NCBI GenBank assembly: GCA_035650475.1
Contig: DASRHP010000004.1
Span: 1-64,000, forward strand
Length of the DNA: 64,000 nucleotides
Direction of reading: 5' to 3'
From: Candidatus Binataceae bacterium
Lineage (GTDB): Bacteria; Desulfobacterota; Binatia; Binatales; Binataceae
Every line of letters begins with the position of its first letter. Position 1 is the stretch's first letter. The position numbers and the translations under genes were made by a program. Below, piece after piece: positions 16,701-25,571 of this stretch. Below the pieces are notes generated by a model. The model was not told the DNA's origin. It saw nothing but the letters and a program-made list of their open reading frames with translations, and did not search any database.

Positions 16701-17408
16701 ATGGAGCTCCATACACGTCATGGGGGCGGCGGCCCATCGCCCGAGCGTGGCGCATCCTGCACGCGCACCAGCGGCATACTGTGGAAGGTGATGGCGCATG
16801 GCTCGACGCCGGGCAATCCGCACGGCCTGCTGCTGGCGTGGCCGCGCTGGGAGCATCTTGCGCACTCGATGTGGCCGACGCGCCGCATCCCCGGCACCCT
16901 GCATGATATCCTGCGCGTGCGCTTCGTGCTCTACCGCGGAGAGGTCCTGACGCTGCCGGACCTGACCGAGATCCGGCCGGGAATGATCGTCGGCGAGCTG
17001 CATTGCAACAACCAGGCGATCTTCGACCTGGTCAGTGGCGACCATGGCAATCCTTATCGCGCGGCGCGCCAGGACCTGCGCTGTCTGGCGCGCTGGATCG
17101 TGCGGCCCGGATTCGACCTCAACGTGCAGGCTTTCTTTGGCGTCACCCTGATCGCCAAGGCCGCCGCGCGGCTGGGCTTCTATGTGCGCGCGCGGCCGCC
17201 CTCGCTACGCCGGCGGTTGGACCGGATGTTTATGACCGGCCTGCTGGTGCTCTACACGCCCGGCGGGCTTTCACGCATCGAGACTGGCACCACGGCACGT
17301 TCCTATCCGCAGGAAGTGTGGCTGTCGCGGCGCGAGCTTTTGCGCCGCTACGGCCCAGTGCGCTATCCGGCGCCCGTCCATCGAGTAGCGCGCGCGCAGT
17401 TCAACTGA
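16701..17408 (+). CDS. YkoP-domain protein, function unknown
   Basis: This 235-residue protein contains V-L-Y-R-G-E-V-L-T-L-P-D-L-T, I-R-P-G-M-I-V-G-E-L-H-C-N-N and P-Q-E-V-W-L-S-R, which match the YkoP-type domain found fused to polysaccharide deacetylases and in stand-alone proteins. Its role is not known. The start at 16701 is supported by GGAGG six bases before the ATG; the frame is open 85 codons upstream, but that part is arginine-rich and unlike coding sequence. It is convergent with the large membrane protein and ends 39 bases from it. Confidence 0.7.
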   Translation: MELHTRHGGGGPSPERGASCTRTSGILWKVMAHGSTPGNPHGLLLAWPRWEHLAHSMWPTRRIPGTLHDILRVRFVLYRGEVLTLPDLTEIRPGMIVGELHCNNQAIFDLVSGDHGNPYRAARQDLRCLARWIVRPGFDLNVQAFFGVTLIAKAAARLGFYVRARPPSLRRRLDRMFMTGLLVLYTPGGLSRIETGTTARSYPQEVWLSRRELLRRYGPVRYPAPVHRVARAQFN

Positions 17409-17447
17409 GCCGCGGCCTTTTGCGCGTTCGCACTTTGCTGGCTTCGG

Positions 17448-19391
17448 TCAACCCCGATAACCCAGCGCCGACAGCCACGGCAGATTGTTGTTGGGCGGGC
17501 GCTCGGCGAAGCTGACGCCCTCGGTTACAAGATAGCAGTCCAAAGTTTCGTCGAGCGCGCGCGCAAACGCCGCGCCGTCGCAATCGCGCGCCGCGCCGGA
17601 TGCGGTGCTTTCCGTCAGCGGCCGCGCGGAGACGGCCAGAGGCCGCGCGGCGTCCGCCAGCGCGCCGAGCGAGCGCCTTAGCCGCGCCGTCGCGGCGGGA
17701 CTTTCGAAGTCGAGCGCGAGGTCGTCGCCGAGAAAGCTCGCGATAACGCCGAAGCCGCGCGCCGCGCGGCGCATCCGCGCCGCCAGCGACGGCTCCGTCG
17801 GCTCGAGCGCGTAAGCATAGACGACGAGCGCGAGTTCGATTCGTCCCGCACGCTCGCGTTGCCTTGCCATGCGCATGCGCCACCGCTCGAGCGCGGTCTG
17901 CGAGAGCATCGTGCGCCAGCCGCTTGCGTCGAAGGAATTGTTCACCACGTGTGTGGAGAGCCACTCGGCCTGGCGGGTGACGATTGCGCCGGCAACCGCC
18001 GCGGCTGCGTCGAGCGGAGCGCGCGCCGCCAGCGTGACGACGCTGGAGTCGCCGCTGCCGCCCCACGCGCGGAGCCATCCGCGCCGCCCCATCGCGTCGA
18101 GCGCACGGTCATGTGGGTCGAGCGGCAGGACGTACACCTTGCCTGCGGCGGAAAGTGCGTCGGCGAAATCGATTTTCGGCTGCACTTCAACCCAGTGCCC
18201 CTTTTCGCACCTGAGCGGCGCGTACACCGCGATCGCAGGGCACAGCGCCGGCATGTAGTCCGCGACGAGATCGTTGCCCAGGCCGTTGCTTTCGATGGTC
18301 GACGCGAGCACGTGCGCGTTGTTCCAATCGACCGCCCGCGGGTAACGGATTCCGCCCGCCCACGCCGCCTCGGCGCCGAGCGCGGGCACGCCGAGCGGCC
18401 ACAGCGTTGCAATCGCGGCCAGCGCGGCGCCGTACAGCGCGCGATGGTTGGAGGCCGTCGCCGCGATCCGGCGCGCGACCCAGACGCCGGCGAGCACGCT
18501 CGCCGCGAGCCCCGATTGCAGGATGAAGCGCCCCGGATCCTGGAATAGCCATGCAATCGGCGCCGCCGCCCAGGCGACCAGGAAGGCGTTGTCGCGCGGA
18601 CGTTTCAACGCCGCGACGAGCCCTGCGACACCGAGCGCGTCGAGCATCGGATCGAAGAGCAGCGCCGAATGGCTACGCACGTCGCGCAGCCATTGCAGAT
18701 AGTACAGACAGTGGATGGTGTAGGGTGCGGTGAGCAGCGCGACGCCGGCGCCGACCGCGATGAGAGCGCGCCAGCGACGTTCGAGCGCCGCCGCGACCGC
18801 CACCCCGAGCGGGGCGGTCACGATCCCGCCGATATGGACGTAGATCGCCGCGGCGGTAAGCAGCGCCGCCGGCCCAAGCCGCCGGCGCAGGAAAAAATGA
18901 ATCGCCCACGGCGTCAGGATGAAGAGCCATCCCGAGGGAATCCCCACTGCGAACGAGGTCGCCGCGAACGCCGCGCCGCTCAGCAGCGTCGCCGCGAACA
19001 GCATCGCCCACTCCCCGCCGATCCACAGCGCGAATGCCGCCGCCGTCGCCATCGCGGCCGCCCATTGTGCGGCCGCCACCATCGCGTTGGCCAGCACGTA
19101 ATCGCCGCCGGTGCCGCCCAGCACGCGGCCGAGCCCGCCGACTACCAGGTACATCAGCGGAGCTTGCAGATTCGGCCGTCCGCCTGGACCGAAGTTGATG
19201 TGATCCCACGCGACCAGGCCTCGCTCGCCGTACGAGCGGGCCAGCGCAACGTGGTAGGCGGAGTCGATCGTCACCCGCCAGTCGCCCAGCGCGGCGAGCA
19301 GCAGCGCGCCGTGCAGGCCCAGCAGAACCAGCGCGGCGGCTATTACCCGGCGATCGCGATTGGAGGCGGTAGCCACAGAGGCGGCGTACAC
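17448..19391 (-). CDS. Large polytopic membrane protein, function unknown
   Basis: The 647-residue protein has an N-terminal membrane region of about ten helices and a long C-terminal soluble part. It resembles glycosyltransferase-39-like or O-mannosyl membrane enzymes in overall layout (an early acidic D-S-A-Y-H in the first loop, then alternate helices), but I see no definitive motif. The soluble half has a P-L-D-P-H-D-R-A-L-D segment and no recognisable domain. It is divergent from an MFS gene across 66 bases. Function is not assigned. Confidence 0.65.
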   Translation of the reverse strand: MYAASVATASNRDRRVIAAALVLLGLHGALLLAALGDWRVTIDSAYHVALARSYGERGLVAWDHINFGPGGRPNLQAPLMYLVVGGLGRVLGGTGGDYVLANAMVAAAQWAAAMATAAAFALWIGGEWAMLFAATLLSGAAFAATSFAVGIPSGWLFILTPWAIHFFLRRRLGPAALLTAAAIYVHIGGIVTAPLGVAVAAALERRWRALIAVGAGVALLTAPYTIHCLYYLQWLRDVRSHSALLFDPMLDALGVAGLVAALKRPRDNAFLVAWAAAPIAWLFQDPGRFILQSGLAASVLAGVWVARRIAATASNHRALYGAALAAIATLWPLGVPALGAEAAWAGGIRYPRAVDWNNAHVLASTIESNGLGNDLVADYMPALCPAIAVYAPLRCEKGHWVEVQPKIDFADALSAAGKVYVLPLDPHDRALDAMGRRGWLRAWGGSGDSSVVTLAARAPLDAAAAVAGAIVTRQAEWLSTHVVNNSFDASGWRTMLSQTALERWRMRMARQRERAGRIELALVVYAYALEPTEPSLAARMRRAARGFGVIASFLGDDLALDFESPAATARLRRSLGALADAARPLAVSARPLTESTASGAARDCDGAAFARALDETLDCYLVTEGVSFAERPPNNNLPWLSALGYRG

Positions 19392-19457
19392 GGGTTCGGT
19401 GGCGCAAGACGCGGCGATTCGGAATTATAGTTCGACGCGCCTCCGCGCTTGGACGTC

Positions 19458-20711
19458 ATGGACATCGCTTCAGACCCGGACTCGCATCAGCGCGACCGCA
19501 CGCTCATCTTTGTGGCGGCCTTCGTGCGCGCTATCGCGATTGCGATGACCGGCGTGCTGCTCGGAGTCTATCTCCATCGGTTGCAATTTTCCGCCACTGC
19601 GATCGGCGCGACCATCACGGCCGGGCTGGCAGGCGGCGCGTTGGCCGCGCTGGTGGCGACGTTCACGGCCGACCGCTTCGGCCGCCGACGCTTTCTGCGC
19701 TGGATTGCCCTGCTCAGCGCCGCCGGCGGATTCGTGGTCGCCTACGCTTCAGCGGAGAGGGCTGTTATCGCGGCGGCCTTCCTGGGAATGGTCAACGGGA
19801 TGGGCCGCGACCGAGGCGCGGCGATGATCATCGAACAGGCGATCCTGCCGTCGACGGTCCCCGACGAGCGCCGCACGCACACCTTTGCCGTGTACAACGT
19901 CTTGCTCTCGGCGGGGGCGGCGATTGGGGGGCTTATCGCGGGAACGCCGGCGCTCCTCCAGCGCACCGGATGGGTCGCGAGCGAGCTCGGCGCGCTGCGG
20001 GCGGGGATGGGGCTTTACGCTGCGCTGATGGCGGCGGTTGCGATTCTCTACCTGTTCCTCAGCCGCGTGGTCGAAAGCGAGCATCCGCAGGCTGGATTCA
20101 AGGTCTCGCCGCAAAGCCGCTCGGTGTTGGCTCGCCTCTCGGGCCTGTTCCTGCTCGACAGCCTGGGTGGCGGCTTTCTCACCCAGGCGCTGGTCTCATT
20201 CTTCTTCGTCGAACGCTTCGGCGTGAGCGCCGCGGAAGTCGGGATGCTGTTTTTCGGCGCGGCCATCGCCAACGCGCTCTCGCAGTTCGCCGCGGCATGG
20301 CTGGCGCGGCGGATCGGGCTCGTCAACACGATGGTGTTCACGCACATTCCGGGAAACCTGCTGATGGTGGCGGTCGCCTTCGCACCGACCTTTCCTATCG
20401 CGGCGGTGCTGTTCCTCGCGCGCGAATCGCTGGTCCAGATGGACGTGCCGACACGCCAGTCCTACGTGATGGCGGTGGTTGCGCCTGCGGAACGCACCCT
20501 CGCCTCCGGCGTGACCGGATTGGTGCGGATGGGCGGATGGGCGTTGGCACCGACGCTGGCGGGCGCGGTGATGGAAGGGCTGTCGTTGACGACGCCGTTC
20601 ATCATCGGCCCCGGGCTCAAGGTGCTCTACGATGTACTGCTCTTTCGCGCGTTCAGCGGATTGCGCCCACCCGAGGAACACCGCGCGGCCGCCGGCGCTT
20701 CCCGAGCGTAG
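19458..20711 (+). CDS. MFS transporter
   Basis: A 417-residue 12-helix major facilitator protein. The loop between helices 2 and 3 reads D-R-F-G-R-R-R-F-L-R, a motif A variant, and the central loop after helix 6 reads S-R-V-V-E-S-E-H. Substrate is unknown. An in-frame TTG lies three codons upstream of the ATG I use. It ends 50 bases before the convergent Fur-family gene. Confidence 0.85.
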   Translation: MDIASDPDSHQRDRTLIFVAAFVRAIAIAMTGVLLGVYLHRLQFSATAIGATITAGLAGGALAALVATFTADRFGRRRFLRWIALLSAAGGFVVAYASAERAVIAAAFLGMVNGMGRDRGAAMIIEQAILPSTVPDERRTHTFAVYNVLLSAGAAIGGLIAGTPALLQRTGWVASELGALRAGMGLYAALMAAVAILYLFLSRVVESEHPQAGFKVSPQSRSVLARLSGLFLLDSLGGGFLTQALVSFFFVERFGVSAAEVGMLFFGAAIANALSQFAAAWLARRIGLVNTMVFTHIPGNLLMVAVAFAPTFPIAAVLFLARESLVQMDVPTRQSYVMAVVAPAERTLASGVTGLVRMGGWALAPTLAGAVMEGLSLTTPFIIGPGLKVLYDVLLFRAFSGLRPPEEHRAAAGASRA

Positions 20712-20761
20712 TCTTCCCCAGCAGCGACGGCGCGTCCGCGGCGGTCAAATATGGCGATGCT

Positions 20762-21256
20762 TCAATCGGTTGCCGATGCGCGCGCGGTGCGCTTGCGGCA
20801 GTGGCGGCAGAGCGCGCGAATCTCGACCGAACATCCGAGCAGCTCGAACTCGCCCAGCCGCTCGCGCCCCTCAAGCAGGGTGTCGAACTCAGGCGCTTCG
20901 ATATCCTCGACGCGCTTGCATCGCACGCACACCACGTGATGGTGCGGACGGACGTTGCCGTCGTAGCGTGCGGTGTCGTGCAGCGGAGTAACCTTGCGCG
21001 CCTCCCCCACGTCGCACAGGCGCTCGAGCGTGCGATGGACGGTGGCGAGCGAGATGTGCGGATGCTCGCGGCGGACGCGGGTGTAGATGCGGTCGGCGCG
21101 CGGATGATCACCTGATTCCAGGAGCGCGCGCAGTACGGCGAGACGCTGCGGCGTTACAGGGATTTTCTTGCGCCGGCAGTTGGCGACGAATTCCGCGAGC
21201 CGCCTTTGGGCGTAGGCGCCGCGCTCCTGTCCGCCGAACAGCTTAACTTCGCTCAT
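20762..21256 (-). CDS. Fur-family transcriptional regulator (Fur/PerR-like)
   Basis: The 164-residue protein has the N-terminal winged helix with V-T-P-Q-R-L-A-V-L-R and H-I-S-L-A-T-V-H-R-T-L, followed by the metal-sensing domain with P-H-H-H-V-V-C-V-R-C and a second structural zinc pair C-R-H-C. The H-H-H-V-V-C pattern and R-Y-D-G-N are like PerR and Fur. The regulator probably controls itself, because a perfect Fur-type 7-1-7 palindrome abuts its start codon. I cannot decide between Fur (iron) and PerR (peroxide). The OPT transporter gene ends 63 bases upstream on the same strand. Confidence 0.9.
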   Translation of the reverse strand: MSEVKLFGGQERGAYAQRRLAEFVANCRRKKIPVTPQRLAVLRALLESGDHPRADRIYTRVRREHPHISLATVHRTLERLCDVGEARKVTPLHDTARYDGNVRPHHHVVCVRCKRVEDIEAPEFDTLLEGRERLGEFELLGCSVEIRALCRHCRKRTARASATD

Positions 21257-21271
21257 TGATAATAATTATCA
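21257..21271 (-). promoter_or_regulatory. Perfect Fur-type box next to the regulator start
   Basis: T-G-A-T-A-A-T, one base, A-T-T-A-T-C-A is a perfect 7-1-7 inverted repeat and matches the Fur-family consensus exactly. It sits immediately before the ATG of the regulator gene, so no normal Shine-Dalgarno is present; either the transcript is leaderless or translation begins further in. The position means bound repressor would block initiation directly. Confidence 0.75.
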
Positions 21272-21319
21272 TCCAGCAAAAGGGGCCCGATCAATGGGCC
21301 TTCGCGCAATTTTCGTCTT

Positions 21320-23119
21320 TCAAAACAGCGGCAGTTTGACCCCGGTCGTGACCAGCGCGCCGCTCAGCACGCCCATCAGCGCCTCGCCTGCCACCAGGCC
21401 GGCGGCCAACAGCACTCCCGCGCTACTTTCGCTCTCACCGCCCTCGCGCCGAACGGCGCGCGCCAGCGCTCCCAGCAGGATGGTGACGCTGAGCCCGAAC
21501 GGAAGATAAAGTCCGATCGCAACCGGCATCACGGGCGTCCGCCACTGCGAGCCGGCCCGCTCCAAGGCGCGGTCGACAATAACGAGCACGCTGGCGAGAA
21601 TCGCGCCCCCGGCGACCGTTGTCCACGGCAGGCCGCCTGCGAAGACTCCCTGCGCGACCTTGGCCATCAGGAAGGCCTGCGGCGCGGCGAGCGCGCCCGC
21701 GCGCGCGGTCGGTGTGCCGGCGATTCCATAGCCTCCGATCAGCAGATTGAGCACTGGCGCCATCACCAGCGACGACGCCAGCGCCCCGACGAGGACTGCA
21801 ATCTCGAGCGCACGCGGCGTGGCACGCACGTGAAAGCCGGTAGCGAGATCGTGCAACGAGTCGCCCGCCATCGCGGCCGCCGTGCAGACCACGGCGCCGG
21901 CCGTGATCGCGAGATGCGGCCCGATAGCGGCCGGCACGCCCCAGAGCTTGAGCATCAGCGCAATCGCGAGCAGCACAATGATCGTCACGCCGGAGACCGG
22001 ATTGTTCGAGGCGCCGACGATGCCGGTCAGGTAGCCGGCGATCGCGGTGGCGAAGAACCCGATGAAGGCGAGCGCCAGCGCGAGCACGCCGCTCAGCAGC
22101 GGGTTGCCGGACAGAAGGAAACAAATGACAAAGATGGCGGGGATGGATAGCGCGACTGCGCCGAGCACGGCGGTGGTCGAAAGGTCCCGCTCCTCGCGCG
22201 CGGGCGCGGCGAGATGCGAGGTGCGCGCCATGCGCAGGCTTTCGACGAGCGCGCGCCGGATCGGTGCGCGCAGCCGCCATAGCGTCGCGACTCCTCCGAC
22301 CAGCATCGCGCCCACGCCCAGATAGCGCACCTGGCCGCTCCAGATCGCCTGTGCCGCCGCCTGCGCGTCGAGCGGGCGCAGCTCCGGATGCGCCGCACTC
22401 AGGACCGGGATTGCCGCGAGCCATGCGATCGCGCCGCCGAGGAAGACGAGGCTCGCGATGCGCACGCCAACAAGGTAGCCGACGCCGAGCAGCGCCGCCG
22501 AGACGTCGGCCGCACCCGCCAACGCGCGGCTCCCGACCCATCGCGCGGCGGTAACGGCGCCGGGCACGACGCCAGCGATATCCTGCATCGCCTTGAGGGC
22601 CGCCGCGGCCAGCCCGCCGCATACCAGCGGCATGGCGCTCGCGCCGCCGGCCTCGCCCGCGCGCAACACCTCGGCGCAGGCGACGCCCTCGGGGAACGGC
22701 AGGCGCTCCTCGACGACATAAGCGCGGCGCAGAAAGACGACCAGCAGGCTGCCCATAGTGCCGCCCGCCGCGCACAGCATCGTAACATCGCGCCACGACA
22801 GCGCAGCACCTGGTCCGAGCACGATCAGCGCAGGGAACGTGAAGATCGCGCCTGCCGCGACGGCTTCGCCCGCGGACGCAATGGTCTGCACGACGTTGTT
22901 TTCGAGGATGGTCGAGCCGCCGAGTGCGCGCAGCACCGCCATCGAGATGACGGCCGCCGGGATACTCGCCGATACCGTCATCCCGGCATACATCCCGAGG
23001 TAGGCGTTAGCCGCGCCCAGGATGAGCGCGAGGGTAAGGCCGAGCACGATCGCGCGCGGGGTTATCTCGCGTAACGGCACGTCGGCGGGCGCCGGATGCG
23101 CGGCGGCTGGACGCGTCAC
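21320..23119 (-). CDS. OPT-family transporter (oligopeptide/metal-chelate type)
   Basis: The 599-residue protein has about 14-16 membrane helices. It begins with R-E-I-T-P-R-A-I-V-L-G and has the family's N-A-Y-L-G-M-Y-A-G-M-T and a further glycine-rich helix G-Y-L-T-G-I-V-G-A-S-N-N-P-V-S-G, both typical of bacterial OPT members. OPT proteins import peptides, or iron and other metals as chelates in the YSL branch. The GTG start at 23119 is weakly supported. The next gene is a Fur-family regulator, which suggests but does not prove metal transport. Confidence 0.85.
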   Translation of the reverse strand: MTRPAAAHPAPADVPLREITPRAIVLGLTLALILGAANAYLGMYAGMTVSASIPAAVISMAVLRALGGSTILENNVVQTIASAGEAVAAGAIFTFPALIVLGPGAALSWRDVTMLCAAGGTMGSLLVVFLRRAYVVEERLPFPEGVACAEVLRAGEAGGASAMPLVCGGLAAAALKAMQDIAGVVPGAVTAARWVGSRALAGAADVSAALLGVGYLVGVRIASLVFLGGAIAWLAAIPVLSAAHPELRPLDAQAAAQAIWSGQVRYLGVGAMLVGGVATLWRLRAPIRRALVESLRMARTSHLAAPAREERDLSTTAVLGAVALSIPAIFVICFLLSGNPLLSGVLALALAFIGFFATAIAGYLTGIVGASNNPVSGVTIIVLLAIALMLKLWGVPAAIGPHLAITAGAVVCTAAAMAGDSLHDLATGFHVRATPRALEIAVLVGALASSLVMAPVLNLLIGGYGIAGTPTARAGALAAPQAFLMAKVAQGVFAGGLPWTTVAGGAILASVLVIVDRALERAGSQWRTPVMPVAIGLYLPFGLSVTILLGALARAVRREGGESESSAGVLLAAGLVAGEALMGVLSGALVTTGVKLPLF

Positions 23120-23189
23120 GCGCGGCCCTGCCGGACGGCGCGGCGCAAGAAGGTCGCGATTGCGGAAAGAGTGAGGTAGGCGAGGCCGC

Positions 23190-23684
23190 TCACCTGTTCG
23201 CGGCCTGGTTGGAGTCCGGATCGACGTGCCGCTGGCCCTGCGCGTCCCATCCCTCGATCCCTTCCACCATCACGCTCACGTTGGTGTAGCCCGCGTTGAC
23301 CGCCCGCCGGGCGGCGTCATGGGAAGCCATTCAATGGGGGTTGGCGCAGTAAAAGACCAGCCGCGCGGCTTTGTTGGGCGGCAGTTCGGCCGCGACGTCG
23401 TAATGTTCGGGCGAGGGCAGCAGATGTGCGCCGGGGATGACGCCGTACACCTCGCGCTCGTGCGCGACGTTGGCGTCAAAGATAAAGACGTGCGCGTCGG
23501 GATCGCCGCGCAGCGCCGCGAGGTCGCGCACGTGGATAAGCTTGAAGTTGTCATGCTCCGGAGCGTTGCCGAGCAGCGCATTGAGCTTTCGCCAGGCCGA
23601 AGAGCCCACATCGCCGGCCGACGCCGGCGCTGCGAGGAAGCCCGCAGCCGCGAACAGTGCAATCGACGCGATCCACCGACGCAT
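23190..23684 (-). CDS. Exported rhodanese-like protein with in-frame TGA (candidate selenocysteine)
   Basis: The frame codes 117 residues, one TGA (23331-23333) and 46 residues, then TGA at 23190. A signal peptide (R-R-W-I-A-S-I-A-L-F-A-A-A-G-F...A-S-A) precedes a single rhodanese domain: H-V-R-D-L...H-V-F-I-F-D-A, I-P-G-A-H-L-L-P, then V-F-Y-C-A-N-P-H-[TGA]-M-A-S-H-D-A-A and G-Y-T-N-V-S-V-M-V-E-G-I-E-G-W. Family members with the pattern C-x4-C at this loop have a second cysteine exactly where the TGA falls, so I read it as selenocysteine-118. Coding homology continues intact after the TGA. AAGGG seven bases before the ATG supports the start. The gene is upstream of the OPT and Fur genes on the same strand. 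Confidence 0.85.
23300..23314 (-). promoter_or_regulatory. Candidate bacterial SECIS stem-loop of the rhodanese gene
   Basis: On the mRNA strand, nucleotides 17-31 after the in-frame UGA form a perfect 6-bp GC stem, C-C-G-C-C-C with G-G-G-C-G-G, closed by a G-G-C loop at nucleotides 23-25. This lies in the distance window expected for bacterial SECIS elements and has G as the first loop base. It is inside the coding region. Folding is by eye. Confidence 0.6.
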
Positions 23685-23912
23685 GGAGTTATCCCTTGCG
23701 GCTTTTACGCGATAACGCGACGATAGCATGCGCGCCACAAAGCGGCCAAGGCGCGGCACGCCCGCGAACCGTCGCCAGGGATTCGCATCGCGGCCATTAT
23801 TGTCTATGCTCCCATTGCCCGGCGCGGTCGCGGGTGAGGACGTGCCGCGATGCGGCCGCAACCGCTGATACAATCGGAGCACGGTGACGGATGAATCCGG
23901 AGCTTGACAAGG

Positions 23913-24404
23913 ATGAGTGAAGAACTGCGCGCGCGGGCCAAAAAATGGCCCAAGGGAAACCATTACGAGGATTTCGAGATCGGCCGCGTCTATCACCATC
24001 ATTGGGGCCGTACGCTCAACGACGGCGACAACAGCCTGTTCTCGACCCTGACCATGAGCTTTAACCCGCTGTACTTCAACGCCGACTACGCGCGGGCGCA
24101 CGGCCACGACGGGGTGGTGCTCAATCCGATGCTGGTGTTCCTGACCGTCTTCGGGCTCTCAGTCGAGGACCTCAGCGAGGCCGGCGGACTTTTCCTGGGC
24201 GTGGACGAGCTCAGGTTCCATCGCTCAGTTTATCCCGGCGAGACGCTGACCGCGCGCTCGACCGTGCTCGAGAAGCGCGAGTCGAGCAGCCGGCGCGACA
24301 GCGGCATCGTCACCTGGCATACCGAGGGCTTCGACCGCCGCGGCGAGCTCGTGATCGATTTTCGCCGCACCAACCTGGTGACCAAGAGGACTGCCCAGCC
24401 ATGA
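23913..24404 (+). CDS. MaoC-like (R)-hydratase, first copy
   Basis: A 163-residue hot-dog protein of the MaoC family, which hydrates enoyl-CoA esters. The N-terminal Y-E-D-F-E-I-G-R-V-Y-H-H and the region N-P-L-Y-F-N-A-D-Y-A are typical; the usual catalytic Asp-His dyad is expected near this stretch. The stop overlaps the next gene by ATGA, so the two are translationally coupled. Its substrate is likely a branched or mesaconyl-type CoA ester, given the operon below. Confidence 0.8.
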   Translation: MSEELRARAKKWPKGNHYEDFEIGRVYHHHWGRTLNDGDNSLFSTLTMSFNPLYFNADYARAHGHDGVVLNPMLVFLTVFGLSVEDLSEAGGLFLGVDELRFHRSVYPGETLTARSTVLEKRESSSRRDSGIVTWHTEGFDRRGELVIDFRRTNLVTKRTAQP

Positions 24405-25555
24405 GCTACATGACCGACGAACGCAAGCTGATTCAGAGCACCGCGCGGGAGTTCGCGATGAACGAGGTCCTGCCGGTCGCCAACAAGCTCGATCCCGAGC
24501 AGGGCGACATCCCGATGGAGTTGCGGGACAAGATGGCCGAGCTCGGTTACTTCGGGATCCTGATTCCCGAGGAGTACGGCGGCCTGGGGCTCGGCGTGTT
24601 CGAGTACGCGCTGGTGACCGAGGAGCTTGCGCGGGCGTGGATGAGCGTGGCGAGCATCATCGCGCGGGGCAACTCGCTGTGGGGCGGCGTGACCGAGGAG
24701 GACAAGCGGCGCTACTTTCCGAAGATTGCACGCGGGGAGTGGTTGGGCGCCTTCTCGCTCTCCGAGCCCGACGCCGGCTCCGACCTCGCCAACGTCTCGT
24801 GCCGGGCGACGCGCGAGGGCGATCAGTGGGTGATCAACGGGAGCAAGACCTGGTGCACGTTCGCCGACGGCGCCGATTATATTGTACTGTTTGCGCGTAC
24901 CTCGCCGTCGCCCGATCCCAAGCGCCGCCACGTTGGGATCAGCCAGTTCCTCATCCCCAAGGAGCGCGGCAGCTTTCCGCCCGGAATCAGCGGCGCGCCG
25001 ATCCGCAAGATCGGCTACTTCGGCTGGAAGACCTGGGAGCTGCACTTCGACAACTTCAGGCTCCCGGCCTCGGCGTTGCTCGGCCAGGAGGGGCGCGGCT
25101 TTTACGCGATGATGTCGGGGTTGGAGACCGCGCGTGTGCACACGGCGGCGCGCGCGATCGGACTTGCGCGCGGCGCGCTCGAAGATTCGCTGGACTACGT
25201 CAAGCGGCGCGCGCAGTTCGGCCGCCCGATTGGCGAATTCCAGGTGATCCGCTTCAAGCTCGCCGAGATGGCGGCCAATATTGAGGCCGCGCGCCAGCTG
25301 ATGTACTTCGTCGCCACCGAGGTGGACAGCAAGCGGCGCTGCGACAAGGAGGCCTCGATGGTGAAGTGGTTCGCCTCCGAGATGGCCGAGCGTGTGACGA
25401 GCGAGGCCCTTCAGATCCACGGCGGCTACGGCTACACCAAAGACTTCGCGATCGAGCGCTACTGGCGCGATGCGCGGCTGACCAAGATTTTCGAAGGCAC
25501 CTCGCAGATCCAGTTGCGGGTGATCTCGGACCGGTTGCTGGGGCCGCTGGAATAA
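24401..25555 (+). CDS. Acyl-CoA dehydrogenase
   Basis: The 384-residue protein oxidises acyl-CoA to trans-2-enoyl-CoA with FAD. Visible motifs are the FAD loop L-S-E-P-D-A-G-S-D, the W-C-T-F-A-D-G-A segment, the G-G-Y-G-Y-T-K-D-F block and the catalytic glutamate in F-E-G-T-S-Q-I-Q. It is embedded between two MaoC hydratases and a CitE-type lyase, so it probably opens a route from a branched-chain acyl-CoA. Electron transfer flavoprotein genes are not in the window. Confidence 0.95.
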   Translation: MSYMTDERKLIQSTAREFAMNEVLPVANKLDPEQGDIPMELRDKMAELGYFGILIPEEYGGLGLGVFEYALVTEELARAWMSVASIIARGNSLWGGVTEEDKRRYFPKIARGEWLGAFSLSEPDAGSDLANVSCRATREGDQWVINGSKTWCTFADGADYIVLFARTSPSPDPKRRHVGISQFLIPKERGSFPPGISGAPIRKIGYFGWKTWELHFDNFRLPASALLGQEGRGFYAMMSGLETARVHTAARAIGLARGALEDSLDYVKRRAQFGRPIGEFQVIRFKLAEMAANIEAARQLMYFVATEVDSKRRCDKEASMVKWFASEMAERVTSEALQIHGGYGYTKDFAIERYWRDARLTKIFEGTSQIQLRVISDRLLGPLE

Positions 25556-25571
25556 TGGGGCCGGGGGTGTA

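Noticed and set aside
23331-23333. TGA in the rhodanese gene as a simple nonsense mutation or assembly error
   Set aside because: Homology continues perfectly in frame on both sides, the codon falls on a known cysteine position, and a second such case occurs 6 kb away. Reads are not available, so the alternative stays possible.
23685-23912. Upstream extension of the rhodanese frame to 24107
   Set aside because: The extension overlaps the MaoC start region on the other strand and lacks signal-peptide-like sequence; AAGGG and a typical signal peptide mark 23684.
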